Assembly (NCBI GenBank): GCA_963082975.1 | Contig: OY720348.1 | Coordinates: forward strand, 21,505,146 to 21,569,145 | DNA: 64,000 bases | DNA from: Labia minor | Lineage: Eukaryota; Arthropoda; Insecta; Dermaptera; Spongiphoridae | Direction of reading: 5' to 3' | In this document: positions 51,264-63,215 of the stretch, piece after piece | How positions within the stretch are numbered: the first letter of the stretch is position 1 | Layout: every line of letters begins with the position of its first letter | Translations under genes and position numbers: made by a program | Notes under the pieces: model-generated | The model's database searches: none | What the model was told of the DNA's origin: nothing | Seen by the model: only the letters and a program-made list of their open reading frames with translations

Positions 51264-51763
51264 AAACAAAGATTAAATAATTACAATAATTTTACTATCT
51301 ATCCATTTTGATGTACTTTTTAAAAATATAATAATCTTAAATATATATAAATAATATATATATATATTTTATACTTAAATTCTACATCATAATACTTTCT
51401 CTCTAATAATTAATAATAGATTAGATAAATTTATATTAATCATAATCAATCCTGATGTTAGAAACAATTGACTATTTTAATAAATTTGATCATTTATTAA
51501 ATAATTAAAATTGAATAAACAAAGTTTAAATAATTACAATAATTTTACTATCTATCCATTTTGATGTACTTTTTAAAAATATAATAATCTTAATAATATA
51601 TATATTATGCCTAAATACTACATCTTAATACTTTCTTTCTAATAATCAATAATAGATTAGATAAATTTATATTAATCATAATCAATCCTGATGCTAGAAA
51701 CAATTGACTAATTTAAAATATTTCTTCATTTATTAGATAATTAAAATTGAATAATTTACATAA
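51264..51763 (+). repeat. Tandem duplication of about 254 bp (two units)
   Basis: Unit 1 (about 51264-51517) and unit 2 (about 51518-51763) share CTATCTATCCATTTTGATG and TCCTGATG(T/C)TAGAAAC with only a few substitutions and small indels. Confidence 0.9.
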
Positions 51764-52537
51764 TATAAATATATAATATTATTAATTAAACTATACTAAG
51801 ATAAAAACGATATTTTATTATTTCTTTTTTTTCCTCAAAATATCAAATATCAAAAAAATGTATATTTTAATTTATTTAAATTTTAATCAGATATAATAAA
51901 TTTTAAATCTATATAAAGAAATGTGGTCCTACTATATATAAATTTGTCTCACAAAATTATTATTTTTAAATTTTTGAAATCATTTTATGGTAAATTACCG
52001 TATTTATTCAAATAAATAATGAATTGTGTGTATTGTGGTAAGAGAAAGAAATGTTTGGTGAGGTAATTTTTAGATAAGAAAGTTCCAATGATACCCTACA
52101 ACTTCTTGAAGAGAATTTCTTATCTTCATTGGGATTGTAAAAAATAAACTACCTATTACCTATTAAATTAAGTATTTCAAATAATAATTAATTATTTAAT
52201 TAAAAATAATGGTCAGATTTTAATTATGATTAAATAATTATTAATTTATACTTATAAAATAAATAAAATAAAATATTTTTGAATTTTTTTGTCTATATAT
52301 ATATATATATATATATTAAATTATTTTTATAATATTTTTGTTATATTTTTATATTCATATTTTATCAAATCCCTATAAATTACAATTTTGTGAGATATAT
52401 ACATGGATATAATAATACTATTTAGTATTTAATCTTTATTTGGATCTATATTTATATATATTTATATATTCCCTAATCGCCAAGCATCCGCAATCGCATT
52501 TCATTAGACTTTAATTCTTAAAGTAAATATACGTGTC
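51764..52537. other. AT-rich intron, nothing recognised
   Basis: A TA repeat at about 52295-52315; no frame. Confidence 0.55.
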
Positions 52538-53019
52538 CAGGTCAATAAGTCCGTGAATTTTTGAATGAAAGACACGTGTTTTTGGATAAATTTTATTTAT
52601 TAAGATTTTATTTTTCAATGCAGTCTCCTTTCAGCTCTAACAATCCGTCCAACGTTTCTCTAATTTGTTTAGCCCTTCCAAAAAATAAGATTTTGGTGCC
52701 TATTAGCTCCAGAAAACCCACTATTTTGACTGCTGTTTGGTCTCTGGGGTGTTCTGGTGGATCCACGTTTACGAAACGGCGCAAAAATTTGTTTTTTTTC
52801 AAAAAATATTGCTTAATGAACACACGAAATTCTCTTTTTTTCATTTTCTTCTCAAATCACGAGGAAGTCTGCTATTAATGGATGTCAAACAAAAACTAAA
52901 AGACCCAGCTGGTTTCAATTTCGACAGGAATCAGCTGATAGTTGTCTGCTGACAGGAGCAGTGTTGCCATTTCATTTAAGAGACGGGAAATTTTAAAAAG
53001 TCACGGACTTATTGACCTG
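52538..53019 (-). mobile_element. Internally deleted mariner-like element
   Basis: Inverted ends CAGGTCAATAAGTCCGTGA (52538) and its near-complement finishing GACTTATTGACCTG (53019). The minus-strand frame 52844-52608 starts MKKREFRVFIKQYFLKKN, like the N-terminus of mariner transposases. It jumps to WVDPPEH-like and RETLDGLLELKGDCIEK segments near the C-terminus. The DDE core is deleted. Confidence 0.85.
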
Positions 53020-53400
53020 TCCTCGTTTATTTGGAAAATGTATTGTTTATTAAATAAATTGCCTAAAAATACATATTATTATTTTAATTTCCTAAAAAAT
53101 ATTTTTACGTCTGTGGCCTTTTTTTATATATAAGAAAATAAATTTATTTATTTCTTTTCATACATTTTAGTAGTAATAAATTTGAAATTGTTGAATATTA
53201 AAGCGATGTTTTCTTTTGGAATTTAGGATTGGGGTGTGAATATTTTTAAATGCACGGCCCTGATTTCAGAATAAATTTAAAAATTATCTATGTTTGTAGT
53301 AATACATATATTTTAAGATTCCAACTTCTCTTGGATGGGGTCGTAAATAATAAAAAGAAGAAATACCATAAATTTACAAGGCCCCCTGAATGGGAAACAA

Positions 53401-53475
53401 GCCTTTGGCTGAGGTACCGGCATTTGTCCAACAGCACTCAGGTTCGAGTCCCATCACTAGTCTACCCCTTTTTTT
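53401..53475 (+). repeat. tRNA-like sequence, probable SINE head
   Basis: Box A-like TGGCTGAGGTACCGG (53406) and a perfect box B GGTTCGAGTCC (53441), then a T7 pol III terminator at 53469. The T stem pairs only partly, so a tRNA-derived SINE or tRNA relic is likelier than a functional tRNA. Confidence 0.5.
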
Positions 53476-53689
53476 CACGTTTTGATCATTTAATTAACAA
53501 ATAATTTATTACTTGTCATCGTAACACGGAGATCGGGTCACCATCCGATGTCAAGGGTTAATTAAGTAAAGAAATCTCTTTTATTACTTTTATGCAACAG
53601 AAATATTTAATTAATTTCTTAGGAGAGATTCCACCGATCGCAATTCGATGGTATTACTTTCATCCAATTAAATGAAGGTAAATGGACAA

Positions 53690-53930
53690 AAATGAACCAT
53701 AACAGGCATCGAAGAAGGAGGAGTAGGGGGGAGAGAAGAAGTGGTGGGAGGGAGACAAAAGGGACGAGGGAGAAATGGCTGCGAGTCTTTTTCTGGAGAC
53801 CCTTGTCATGTCTCATACCCCGTGGTTTGACATGGCCTGCGGATCCCGAAAGAATTCCTGTGTTCCCAGCTCTTCTGGGGTTTCTTCAGACTTCACACAC
53901 AAAGAATTTCTTTTTTTTTTTATTATGTCT
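53690..53930. other. GC-richer island in intron
   Basis: A purine-rich stretch (53705-53775) followed by balanced sequence; no known protein, no repeat partner. Confidence 0.35.
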
Positions 53931-54299
53931 TCTCCCTCTCTCCATCATTGACAATCTTTGTTCATTAATATTATAAGATTTCTTTTCAAGACCAATCAAG
54001 AGTTTCAATCTCAATTCACTTTTCATATTAATCATCTGTCATATTTATTTATTTATTTAAATTTTTTTTTTTTTTTTTTTTTCAAACATTTATTTTTATG
54101 GTTAAATCGTAGCAGTTGGTTCAAGGAGCTGATTGGGGTTAATCCAACGAGACACGGAATCGTAGAAAATGTGTTCGTGCTCTTTATGAACCCATAAAGA
54201 AAGGAACGTTTCACTTTTATTTCAATGAAATACCAAGTCTTGCTATTTTCGTATCGCAAATATTATTTTAACTTGATTAAATGTTTATATATATATAAA

Positions 54300-54540
54300 T
54301 ATTTAATCTAGCGATCTGGCTTTCGATGGTTGCACAATAGCATTATTAGGATTGTAATTGATGAATTCAGGTTTGGTTTGTCTTGAATCTGAAGCCTTTC
54401 GACTACCTGGAGTGGGTGTTATTGATGAGGTAGCTTATGGGTTTCACTCCAATCAAAATCGATTTCTCTTGCCATCCAAATGACATTAAAGTCATTAAAG
54501 CACGTGCATTTTCAATTCTTGATTTTCAATTCTACAAAAA
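54300..54540. other. Moderate-GC island in intron
   Basis: Non-repeat segment between AT-rich DNA and family A copy A8; no coding frame recognised. Confidence 0.3.
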
Positions 54541-54712
54541 CAAGGGTTGTTTGCACAATATTTAATTTCAAGATTCAGAAGTATATATTTAAATGATCTC
54601 GCTATACATACTATAATTTACTACGCCCTCACATAAAGTAAATAGTAAAAATAACAGATAAATTAATATAATAAATTCACTTAAAGAAATTATTAATTAC
54701 TAATAAAAAATA

Positions 54713-55316
54713 ATCTGGAGTGTCTCTACTTGACTATCTCGCAAATTTGAATTGGATTAATTAACAAATATTATATTTAAATTAAATTTAATTAATTATA
54801 TACATTATAAATTAAAATTAATAAATAATATTTATTAAACCAGCGTGTGTTTGGCTCTTTGTTGATGGCACCACGTCACGTGCTGGCGCGTGATTTCAGT
54901 CAACTTGTTAAAAAATTAATTCAGTTACTTTCAGGGATTCAATCAAGCTGAAATTCTATATCTAGCAGTTTTATACAATTTTTAATCATGTGAAAAACTA
55001 TCAAACAGATATCTTTATTTTTACGGTCAGTTTAGACGAAAAAAAAAAATGAAAACGTGGTAGGTAATGGTCCTCTTTTGAATAAGGTACATTTCTCAAA
55101 AGTTGATAGAAATCTACGAATTTTGAATAATGCCCGTGCACCAAATTTCTGACTCAAATCGTTTTTGGGTAATCTTGACTACACACACACACATACACAG
55201 ACATACATTTTTTCAACCTTAGTAAAAATGACTCAAAACCTTCAAAACGTATAAAAACATCAAAATCTCGACATTGAAAATTTTCGTGATCGCAATACTA
55301 TCACTGACGATAGTAA
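54713..55316 (-). mobile_element. Family A HINE-like element, copy A8 (full length)
   Basis: Left edge CTGGAGTGTCTCTACTTGAC and GGCACCACGTCACGTGCTGG block, CA repeat at about 55183-55200, right edge CACTGACGATAGTAAAA (diverged from CTGGCGAGATAGT). Confidence 0.88.
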
Positions 55317-55812
55317 AAAATATATTAACCTTTAGTATTAAAAAAATTATTAAAATGAAATGATATATTTTTACTATTTTCTATCTGTTATGAAAGTCAA
55401 ATATTCTATCACTATATTATTTTATCTGACTAATAACAAATAAATGATGAATAAATAAACTAAAATTTAATATAGAGACTGTAAAAGGACCACCGCGGAT
55501 TAGACTAAAATAAATAAACTAGAATAATAAATTAGTATCAATTATTTTTTTTTCCTTTAAAAATAATCAAATAAAAAAAAAAATAAACTTAAATAAGTAC
55601 TATATTAAAAATTAAATTTAAAATCTCAAAACATTGAAAAATGAATGAAGTCAAATTTACTGATCAAAATATAAATACTAAATAATAATGTATAATAAAT
55701 AATAATTGATAATTTATGTTAGAAATTTAGTATATTGCATAAGGATATGATTAAAAATTTTATTTTTTAAAATTTAAATTTTTTTCTTATGCATAATAAT
55801 GTTAAAAATAAT

Positions 55813-55846
<34 letters not shown>

Positions 55847-56124
55847 TAAATATAAATATAATATTATTCGAATAATAAAATAAAAATATAAAACAACACA
55901 TAACATGAACAAGCTGAATTTTTATAGGCAACGGTTGCTCATAATGATGCGGTATTATTAGAAAATCTTATCTTATAGTTCATTCAACGTTGATATCAGA
56001 GAAAAGATGTCAATTTACCCTCGAAATGACCAGAACAACATTTATGTTGCAATTTTAATATCAGACAAACACTTAAAAAAGATGTTAGGATATTTTTTTT
56101 CTTTCGTGGACAAAAATTATATTA

Positions 56125-56159
<35 letters not shown>

Positions 56160-56790
56160 AAATTTTATTAGAAAAAATATCTCCAGCATTTTATGAACTG
56201 TAATCGAGAATATTAAATTAATCCTTACAAAAATGTCATTTTAGATTTTAATTTATAGGCATTGATCGAAGGTCACTTTAAAATACATATATTCGATATG
56301 AAATGAAAATGAAATTTACAATTTGAAATTAATTTGATTTTTTTTTTAATTTTATTGAAATTATTATTTATCGGGGAGGAAAAAAATATATATGGTTCGA
56401 AATTCATACATTATCATTACTTTCATTTATGATATCCATTAATAAAACTAATAATCGATTTATATAAATGATTAATTAAAATAAAACGAAATAGAGTTAT
56501 AATTAGTATAGTTTCTTCGATAAAAAATTATTTTTATAATTTATTATATCATAGAAAATTTAATTTAATAATTGTATTCATTTTATTTATTTATTTATTT
56601 ATGTTTTTTTCGCTTTCTTTTATTTGTATATAAATTAATTCTTCATTAAGAAAATTAATCATTTTTATGAATTCAATTGATTGGTTAAGTGGAATAGTTT
56701 AAATATTTTTATAAGTTATATAAAAGCAAAATTAAACTTAAAAAATATTAAACTTAATAAATATAATTTTTAAATAAGTTTCATGTTTAT
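55317..56790. other. AT-rich intron with microsatellites
   Basis: (AAT)n at about 55815-55842 and TA repeat at about 56130-56155; nothing else recognised. Confidence 0.55.
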
Positions 56791-57180
56791 TGATATATTT
56801 ATTTACTTTATGAGCATTTCGGTTTTTACACCATCAATAGAAACTTTCTTCTTTTCAACTAGTTCAAATGCTTACTATTATTATTATTATGATGATGATG
56901 ATGATTATTATTATTATTATAAATACTTAAAATTAAACAATTGGTTTATTTTTCATCACCATTGTATTTATAGTCTTTCCAACAAGCCTATTCCACTGAT
57001 ATATTTATTTACTTTATGCGCATTTCGGATTTTACACCATCAATAGAAACTTGCTTCTTTTCAACTAGCTCAAATGTTTATTATTACTATTATTAATAAT
57101 ATTATCATAAATACTTAAAATTAAACGATTGGCTAATTTTTCACCACCATTATATTTATATTTTTTCCAACAAGCCTCTT
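56791..57180 (+). repeat. Tandem duplication of about 206 bp (two units)
   Basis: Unit 1 at 56791-56996 and unit 2 at 56997-57180 share TTTATTTACTTTATG, TACACCATCAATAGAAACTT and TCCAACAAGCCT. An ATT/GAT microsatellite lies inside each and differs in length. Confidence 0.9.
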
Positions 57181-58071
57181 GCAAATAAAAACAGACTTAT
57201 TTCTTAATTAAATTATGTTTTTGGACGCAAATATCTTAAATCATTCATTTATTTGTGTTAGAAACTTAACATTCATCTCCATCAAGAATAGAGTATCCTA
57301 AGAAAATAACATAACTGAAAGTAAAGAAAAAAAAAATGGGGGAGGTTTTCGTTACAATTCAAAAAGAAAAGTTAATGATGGAATTGGCATCCCCCCGATT
57401 CGAGCAGACCTAATCAGGTTTTATTTCTGTGTTCTTTTCCCGAATTATTTTAATTAATCTGTTTATATATATATAAAAAAAATGTTTTTATTGTATAAAA
57501 ATTTTCCCCTTATAAAAAAAAAAAAAAAAAAATTCTTCCATTTTTGTTCCAAGCAGTCATTCCATTAAACTTCTTAGGAAATTTTAAAAATGTATCCATC
57601 TCCTTATTTTTCAAGCATAAATTATAAAACTTGATTGGATAGCTGTCTTTTTCGAAAGTATTAATTATATATAATTAATTATATAATATCAAATATTAAA
57701 TAATATTATATAATTTTTAATCTCATTCATGTATTATATATGTACTATATACATATAATATTATTTGATATATATAAATTTATGAATGAATATATACAAG
57801 TATTTAATATCTCAATTTTTATAATTTCTGTTTCCAAAAAATTATCACCAAATATTGATTCGTGTTTGTATGTGTGTATGTGTTCGTGTGTCGTGACACA
57901 AAATAGTAGTAATCAAGTTACAAATAATCAAATCATTTCCATTAACGTTATCTGATAATAAACAAAATCAAATTTATCTAATTTATGCAAATTATTTTTA
58001 TAAAAGTATAATTGAGATAGCTTAGTGATTTGGTACTCTTATGAATTGTTTAAATTTTAATATGAAATATG
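57181..58071. other. AT-rich intron, nothing recognised
   Basis: A short TGTGTATG/TGTG tract near 57870; no gene. Confidence 0.55.
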
Positions 58072-58125
58072 AATGATGATGATGATGATGATGATTATTA
58101 TTATTATTATTATTATTATTATAAA
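58072..58125. repeat. (GAT)n(TTA)n microsatellite
   Basis: GAT units pass into ATT units, the same order as in the duplication at about 56890. Confidence 0.95.
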
Positions 58126-58139
58126 TTGAAAATGAAAGA

Positions 58140-58520
58140 ATTTTATCTGCCCCTCAAATGATGACTTATCTTGGGCAGTTCAAGGTGAACTACTTTTTGT
58201 TTTGTTTTTTTTTTTAAATTATTATTTATTTTTTCGGGAAAGGACAAGATCTTCTTCAGTCGATCTAAGCAACTCGGTTGAAGTTTCGGAGTCTTTCGTG
58301 GTCGGTTGTGTCGACGTTGCCTGAGAAAGGCTGGAGTGCCGAGAGTCGATTGGAATGCAGGAATGGAGAAGGGCCCTTGAGCCTCGTGCACCGCCGCCCA
58401 TTCCGAGTCGTGCACAGCCCAATGGTCAATTTCCAGGATTTGCTCGTGAATTATTACACACTCGCCCCCCCCCTCTATCTCTCTCTCTTTCCCTCACTCG
58501 CCTATGACATTGTCTCTTCT
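58140..58520. other. GC-richer island in intron
   Basis: Balanced composition at 58240-58470 followed by a C/T tract. Frames on both strands are short and unlike known proteins. Candidate regulatory sequence. Confidence 0.35.
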
Positions 58521-58790
58521 TCATCTTTCCATCCATACTCAAATTCGAATAACATTCCCATTTCATAAACATACTACTTTTGTAACACAACTAGATTATC
58601 TTTTATTGTAGTATTTCACAAGCAATCCAATCATTCAAAATTAAAAAAATTATAAAAAAAAAAAATAATAATAAAAACAACAAATGCTCTCTCCCTCTAA
58701 TAAGATAATAAGTGGTTTGTTTTTATTTAAGGAAAGTATTTAAAAAAATTTTATTTAATGACATCCTAAATATTATTAGTATAAATATAT

Positions 58791-59289
58791 AGTACCTGAT
58801 ACTTTAAAAAAATATTCCTTATGAACTATGAATATTTAAGATTAAGATCATTAGTTAAAATAAATAGACGTCAAAATATATGAAACAATTTCAAATAATT
58901 TAAAAGAACATAAATTAAAAAAGTCATAAATCAGACAACCCTTAAACGTACGTATTAATGCACTGAAAGTCAGAAAAGTATGACCTGTGGATATAACATA
59001 ATATATATTTCACAATTTGATTTCAAAATATTATTAAAATAAATATTTTTAATTTTATTTTATTTATAATATTTTGTATTTAAGGAAGAGCTGTCCGGCG
59101 TTGCCCGATGCCATTTTTTTATTATTAAAATTCCTAATTTAAATTAAGAAAAAACTAAAAAAGATTAATTTTTCCTAAGCTGAAACTAATACAGATCGAT
59201 TTTTCTGTATAAAAATTATCTATGGTGTGAATTTCAAAAAAAATCCGTGCGGTTTAATATACGTATATATATAATTTTTGCTAATATAA
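58791..59289 (-). mobile_element. Family D repeat, copy D4
   Basis: Runs from AGTACCTGATAC (3' edge) to GTGCGGTTTAATATACG. It is very similar to D1, sharing CTGTCCGGCGTTGCC and TAAACGTACGTATTAAT. Confidence 0.8.
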
Positions 59290-59370
59290 AAAAACAAGAA
59301 ATATATATATATATATATATTAAAAAAATAAATATTTAAGAAATAGGGAAAAATGTTGATGAAATGAGGA

Positions 59371-59485
59371 TATGGCATGATTTCTTCATATTAAAAGAGT
59401 AGGGGAATGAAGAAAGCATGAGCTCACATAAGGGCAGGGGTGCTAATCCCTGAAGTAGATACTCTCTCAATCTACCTGTTACCCT
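59371..59485. repeat. Dispersed repeat, copy G2
   Basis: Matches 22757-22885 in order: CATGAGCTCAC, GGGCAGGG, TCCCTGAAGTAGAT, CTACCTGTTACCC. Confidence 0.55.
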
Positions 59486-59667
59486 ATTTATAAAATCGAT
59501 TAAAATATAAATCAAATCAAATGTAGATCAAGTCCCAACAGTTGTGCTCTTTCCACCTGCAACAAAGATATATACCATCATTTCATTGAATCAAATCTAT
59601 TAAGTTTTAAAAAGTTAACATTAAATTATCATTAAATATTATACTTCAATCGTATTAGTATTTTTAT

Positions 59668-59812
59668 ACCATTTTATTTTATCATTAAAATTCCTATTTT
59701 AAATTAAGAAAAAAATAACAAAGATGATTTTTCCCGAGGCTGAAACCAATACAGATCGATTTTTCTTTATAAATATTATCTATGGTGTGAATTTCAAAAA
59801 AAAAATCCTTCG
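59668..59812 (-). mobile_element. Family D fragment, copy D5
   Basis: Only the 5' part of family D (GAAATTCACACCATAG to the AATTTAAAATAGGAATTTTA block on the minus strand) is present. Confidence 0.75.
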
Positions 59813-59816
59813 ATAC

Positions 59817-59855
<39 letters not shown>

Positions 59856-60740
59856 AGTTAACCCGTAATTATAATAAACATTATTAATTTAAATATGTTA
59901 ATTTATTGTTAAATATAAACAAAAATTTTAAAAATTTAATTTATCATAAAACAATCATTGCAAAATAATTAACAAAATTCCCTGTAATATATATTATTAT
60001 AATTAAAAGAAAAAGAAAAAAAAAAGAAAACATTTGATTTGAGACTCCTTTGGGAAGCAATTAGCTAAACATGTATTTGTATATATTGTAAATTTTAAAT
60101 GGGGTTTTAATGTAAAAGATTTTTTTGAATAGAAATGGTGATATTAAAACAATTTTTGGTGAAATTTTAGTCGGGAAAGGGTCTATATCTATACCATTCT
60201 TTTACAATAGTATATTCCATTAAAAAATAAAAATAATTTTTTCGCCAAAATTGTTTCAATTAACTCAAACCAGAGGTAATTGGATCTAATTGGGTACCCG
60301 CCCAAAAAACAATACCCTGTTGGTCGTTAAGTTAACGGTCCGTTTATCAAAAAAGCTGAGATTCATTTTGACTAGAGAAATTTTCAATCCTATAGCTAGA
60401 TAATATTTTTTTATTTATTTATTATTTAGTTATTCATTTTTTTTTTATTATTATATATGAATTTGAAATATGAATTTAAGAATAATATGCAAAACAAGAG
60501 AAACGGGGGATGATTGAAAAATTTCAAATTAATGAAAAATAATTTTATCTTATTTAGGATTTGAATAATTTTTGATAAATTTTTTTATTTAACTAAAATA
60601 TATAGAATTGATTTTTAAAAATCGGTGTCAAGTAGAGAAATGATGAGCTCACTTGAGAAGTAAATTTTCTATTCCAGTGAAATTATAAAAAAAAATGATT
60701 TTAATTTATTATTTTCTTTATTAATATAATTTTTAATAAT
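59813..60740. other. AT-rich intron, nothing recognised
   Basis: A TA repeat at about 59824-59850 and a fragment of dispersed repeat G at about 60633-60672. Confidence 0.5.
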
Positions 60741-61400
60741 ATCTATCTATCTATCTCTTTGGCTCTACGGAACTCGAAAGTTCTTGACCGCAGCAACCAC
60801 ACTCCTCCAAGTATTCCTATTCTAAGCCACAACCCTCCAGTCCCTATCCTCTCCCATCTCTCTCACGTCCTTTCCCACATTATCCACCCACCGTATCCTT
60901 GGTCTTCCAAGAGGACGTTTCCCACTCGGTCTCACTATCAATATATTTTTCGCCATTCTATCTTCTCCCATTCTTGCCACATGTCCTGCCCACCGCAGCC
61001 TTCTCGATTTCATAATTCTAACCAGGGCCTCCCAACTCCTTAGAAATCGGTGAAACCATTTTTTTTAATATGATGTCTCTATGTGGCACCGCTAAGAGGC
61101 GCTGCAGGCGCATAACCGATAACTCTGCATGAAAAAATCAGGCAAACACACACACGCACACAATTAATTACTGCCTGCACTCGCATGGTGGTGCCAAAAA
61201 CTTTGTTTCAGCAAAGACAATAGAGTTTACTAGTCTTATAAATAGTCTGTCATTTTGACTATATCTCGAGATGCATAGAGGTCATGCAATTCCTCGTTAT
61301 GCAATTTTCTCCATTCCCCGGTGACCTCATCTTTCTTTGGCCCATAAATGCTTCGCAGAATCCTATTCTCAAATACTCTAAATCTACTCTCGTCACCTAA
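60741..61400 (-). mobile_element. Non-LTR retrotransposon (LINE) 3' end, interrupted
   Basis: On the minus strand, 61013-60822 encodes KSRRLRWAGHVARMGEDR and GKRPLGRPRIRWVDNVGKD, the conserved C-terminal segment of arthropod LINE polyproteins. A CAG-to-TAG change stops it at 60822-60824. Beyond that the frame continues NRNTWRSVVAAVKNFRVP and its natural stop (60765-60767), then a GATA-repeat tail (60741-60758). Upstream (about 61400-61260) the frame FENRILRSIYGPKKDEVTGE and WRKLHNEELHD belongs to the same protein. About 200 bp of unrelated sequence with a GT repeat (61040-61250) separates the two parts. The element is a dead 5'-truncated copy. Confidence 0.85.
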
Positions 61401-62060
61401 GGTCATAATAATAATATATTATAACAAATTATTAAATAAAAATATATATATAAAAAAAATAAAATAAAGTAGTAGAAGTTTTTGGATAATACTATTCTTA
61501 CTCTGATATAGAATAATCATATTATATTTTAATATAAAAATTATTTAAAATTAACCGTGAACTTGATAAAATTTAAAAAAAATAAATAGATATTTCCCAT
61601 TAATTTATTTAAATTAGAGGATGATGTTACAATCTCAGAAAAAATAATTTAAAAAAAAAAAAAAAATCTTTTGAAAATCGAAATTTTTTCTATAATTAAT
61701 AATTATATTTGATAAAATGATTACATTAGCTATTGGTGTTTCGTAGCGGTTGAGAGAGAATAACGTCATTTACTTATGAATTAAATCTTCCTATTATTTG
61801 CAAACAAACTCATTACCTAAACAACTTGAAGTTTTTCATTAGTGCCAGGTCTGGAAAAAAGAACACAATCTCGGCCATTGGCTCTAGTTCGTTTCAGTTC
61901 ACAATAGCTCATATACCCAGGGCCAATCAACACCCTATACAGGAATAATTCGTTCCACCAAAATTACAATGCAGCCACACCTTCGAATAGATACGCGGAA
62001 AAAGGAAAATAAATTGTGTTTTTTGTTGAAGTTTATGTATTTTAAAATAAAAAAAAACCG

Positions 62061-62094
<34 letters not shown>

Positions 62095-62689
62095 CTATCG
62101 GTTTTTTTTCCCTTAGTTATTTTTTAAATTAGTCCCAGAGATGTATGGTTTAATCTCAAAATAACATTCAATTCAACTTGTAAAGAAAATTAGTTCAATT
62201 TTTATTTATTTTTATCTTTCAAGCATGTCTGAGAATTTTGAAACAAGTAAAAAAAAATCTTCGATTAGAAATATTTTCGTTTAAAACAGAAGAGAAGGCT
62301 GTTTGAAGTGAAGAAAGACCAGCGACCCAAGAGATTGGATGGAATTGGATCGAAGAGCCGATCCAGGCTTGGAGTAGCACAAAGAAACGTCTCTGAAGGA
62401 CTGGAATTCCCTTACAAAGGACCAGCGTTCAACTGCTAAATAAAAAATCCAACTAGAGATAAACATTTTTTGATATTATTTGAGATGGATGAAAGTTAGA
62501 TGGTCCCTTATGCTGTTTTTCACCCGCCTCTGTTCTTACCAAATTAGAACGATTGAAAAGAATCACAAAAGACTCAAGTATGCCCCCATCCCCAAAAACG
62601 AATTTTTCTCAAACGAACCCGTGTCAAAATGTTTTTCGTTTACAAGAATCTTGTGTGGGCGCCGAAAGGTATCCCTTAAAAAAAAAATT
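61401..62689. other. Intron with moderate-GC islands at about 61840-62010 and 62280-62680
   Basis: No frame resembles a known protein and no repeat partner was found; TA repeat at about 62065-62090. Confidence 0.4.
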
Positions 62690-63215
62690 TGGGATGTCTC
62701 CACTCGACTATCTAGCAAATTTGAATTGGATTAATTAACATATATTATATTTAAATTAAATTAAATTAATTAATTAATTTTAATTAATTAAAATTTATAA
62801 ATTAAAATGATGTGATTTGCAGCCATGTTAAAAAATTAATTCCGGTACTTTCAGAGATTCAATCAAAATGAAATTCTATATATAGCAGTTTTATACAATT
62901 TTTAATCATGTGAAAAACTATCAAACATATCTTTATAAATACGGTTAGTTTAGAGGAAAAAAATGAAAACGTGTGGTAGGTAATGGTCCTCTTCCGAATT
63001 TCTCAAAAGTTAATAGAAAACTACGAATTTTGAATAATCGTGTGCCAAATTTCATTATTCTAGCTCAAACCGTTTTTGCATAATCTTGTACATACACACA
63101 CACATATTACACACATACACAGACATTTTTCTCAAGCTTAGTGAAAATGACTCAGGGACCTTCAAAACGTATAAAAACATCAAAATCTCGACATCAAAAA
63201 TTTTCTGGCGAGAAT
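62690..63215 (-). mobile_element. Family A HINE-like element, copy A9
   Basis: Left edge GGGATGTCTCCACTCGACTA, right edge TTTTCTGGCGAGAA. The GGCACCACGTCACGTG block is deleted, and the CA repeat near 63095-63120 is present. Confidence 0.85.
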
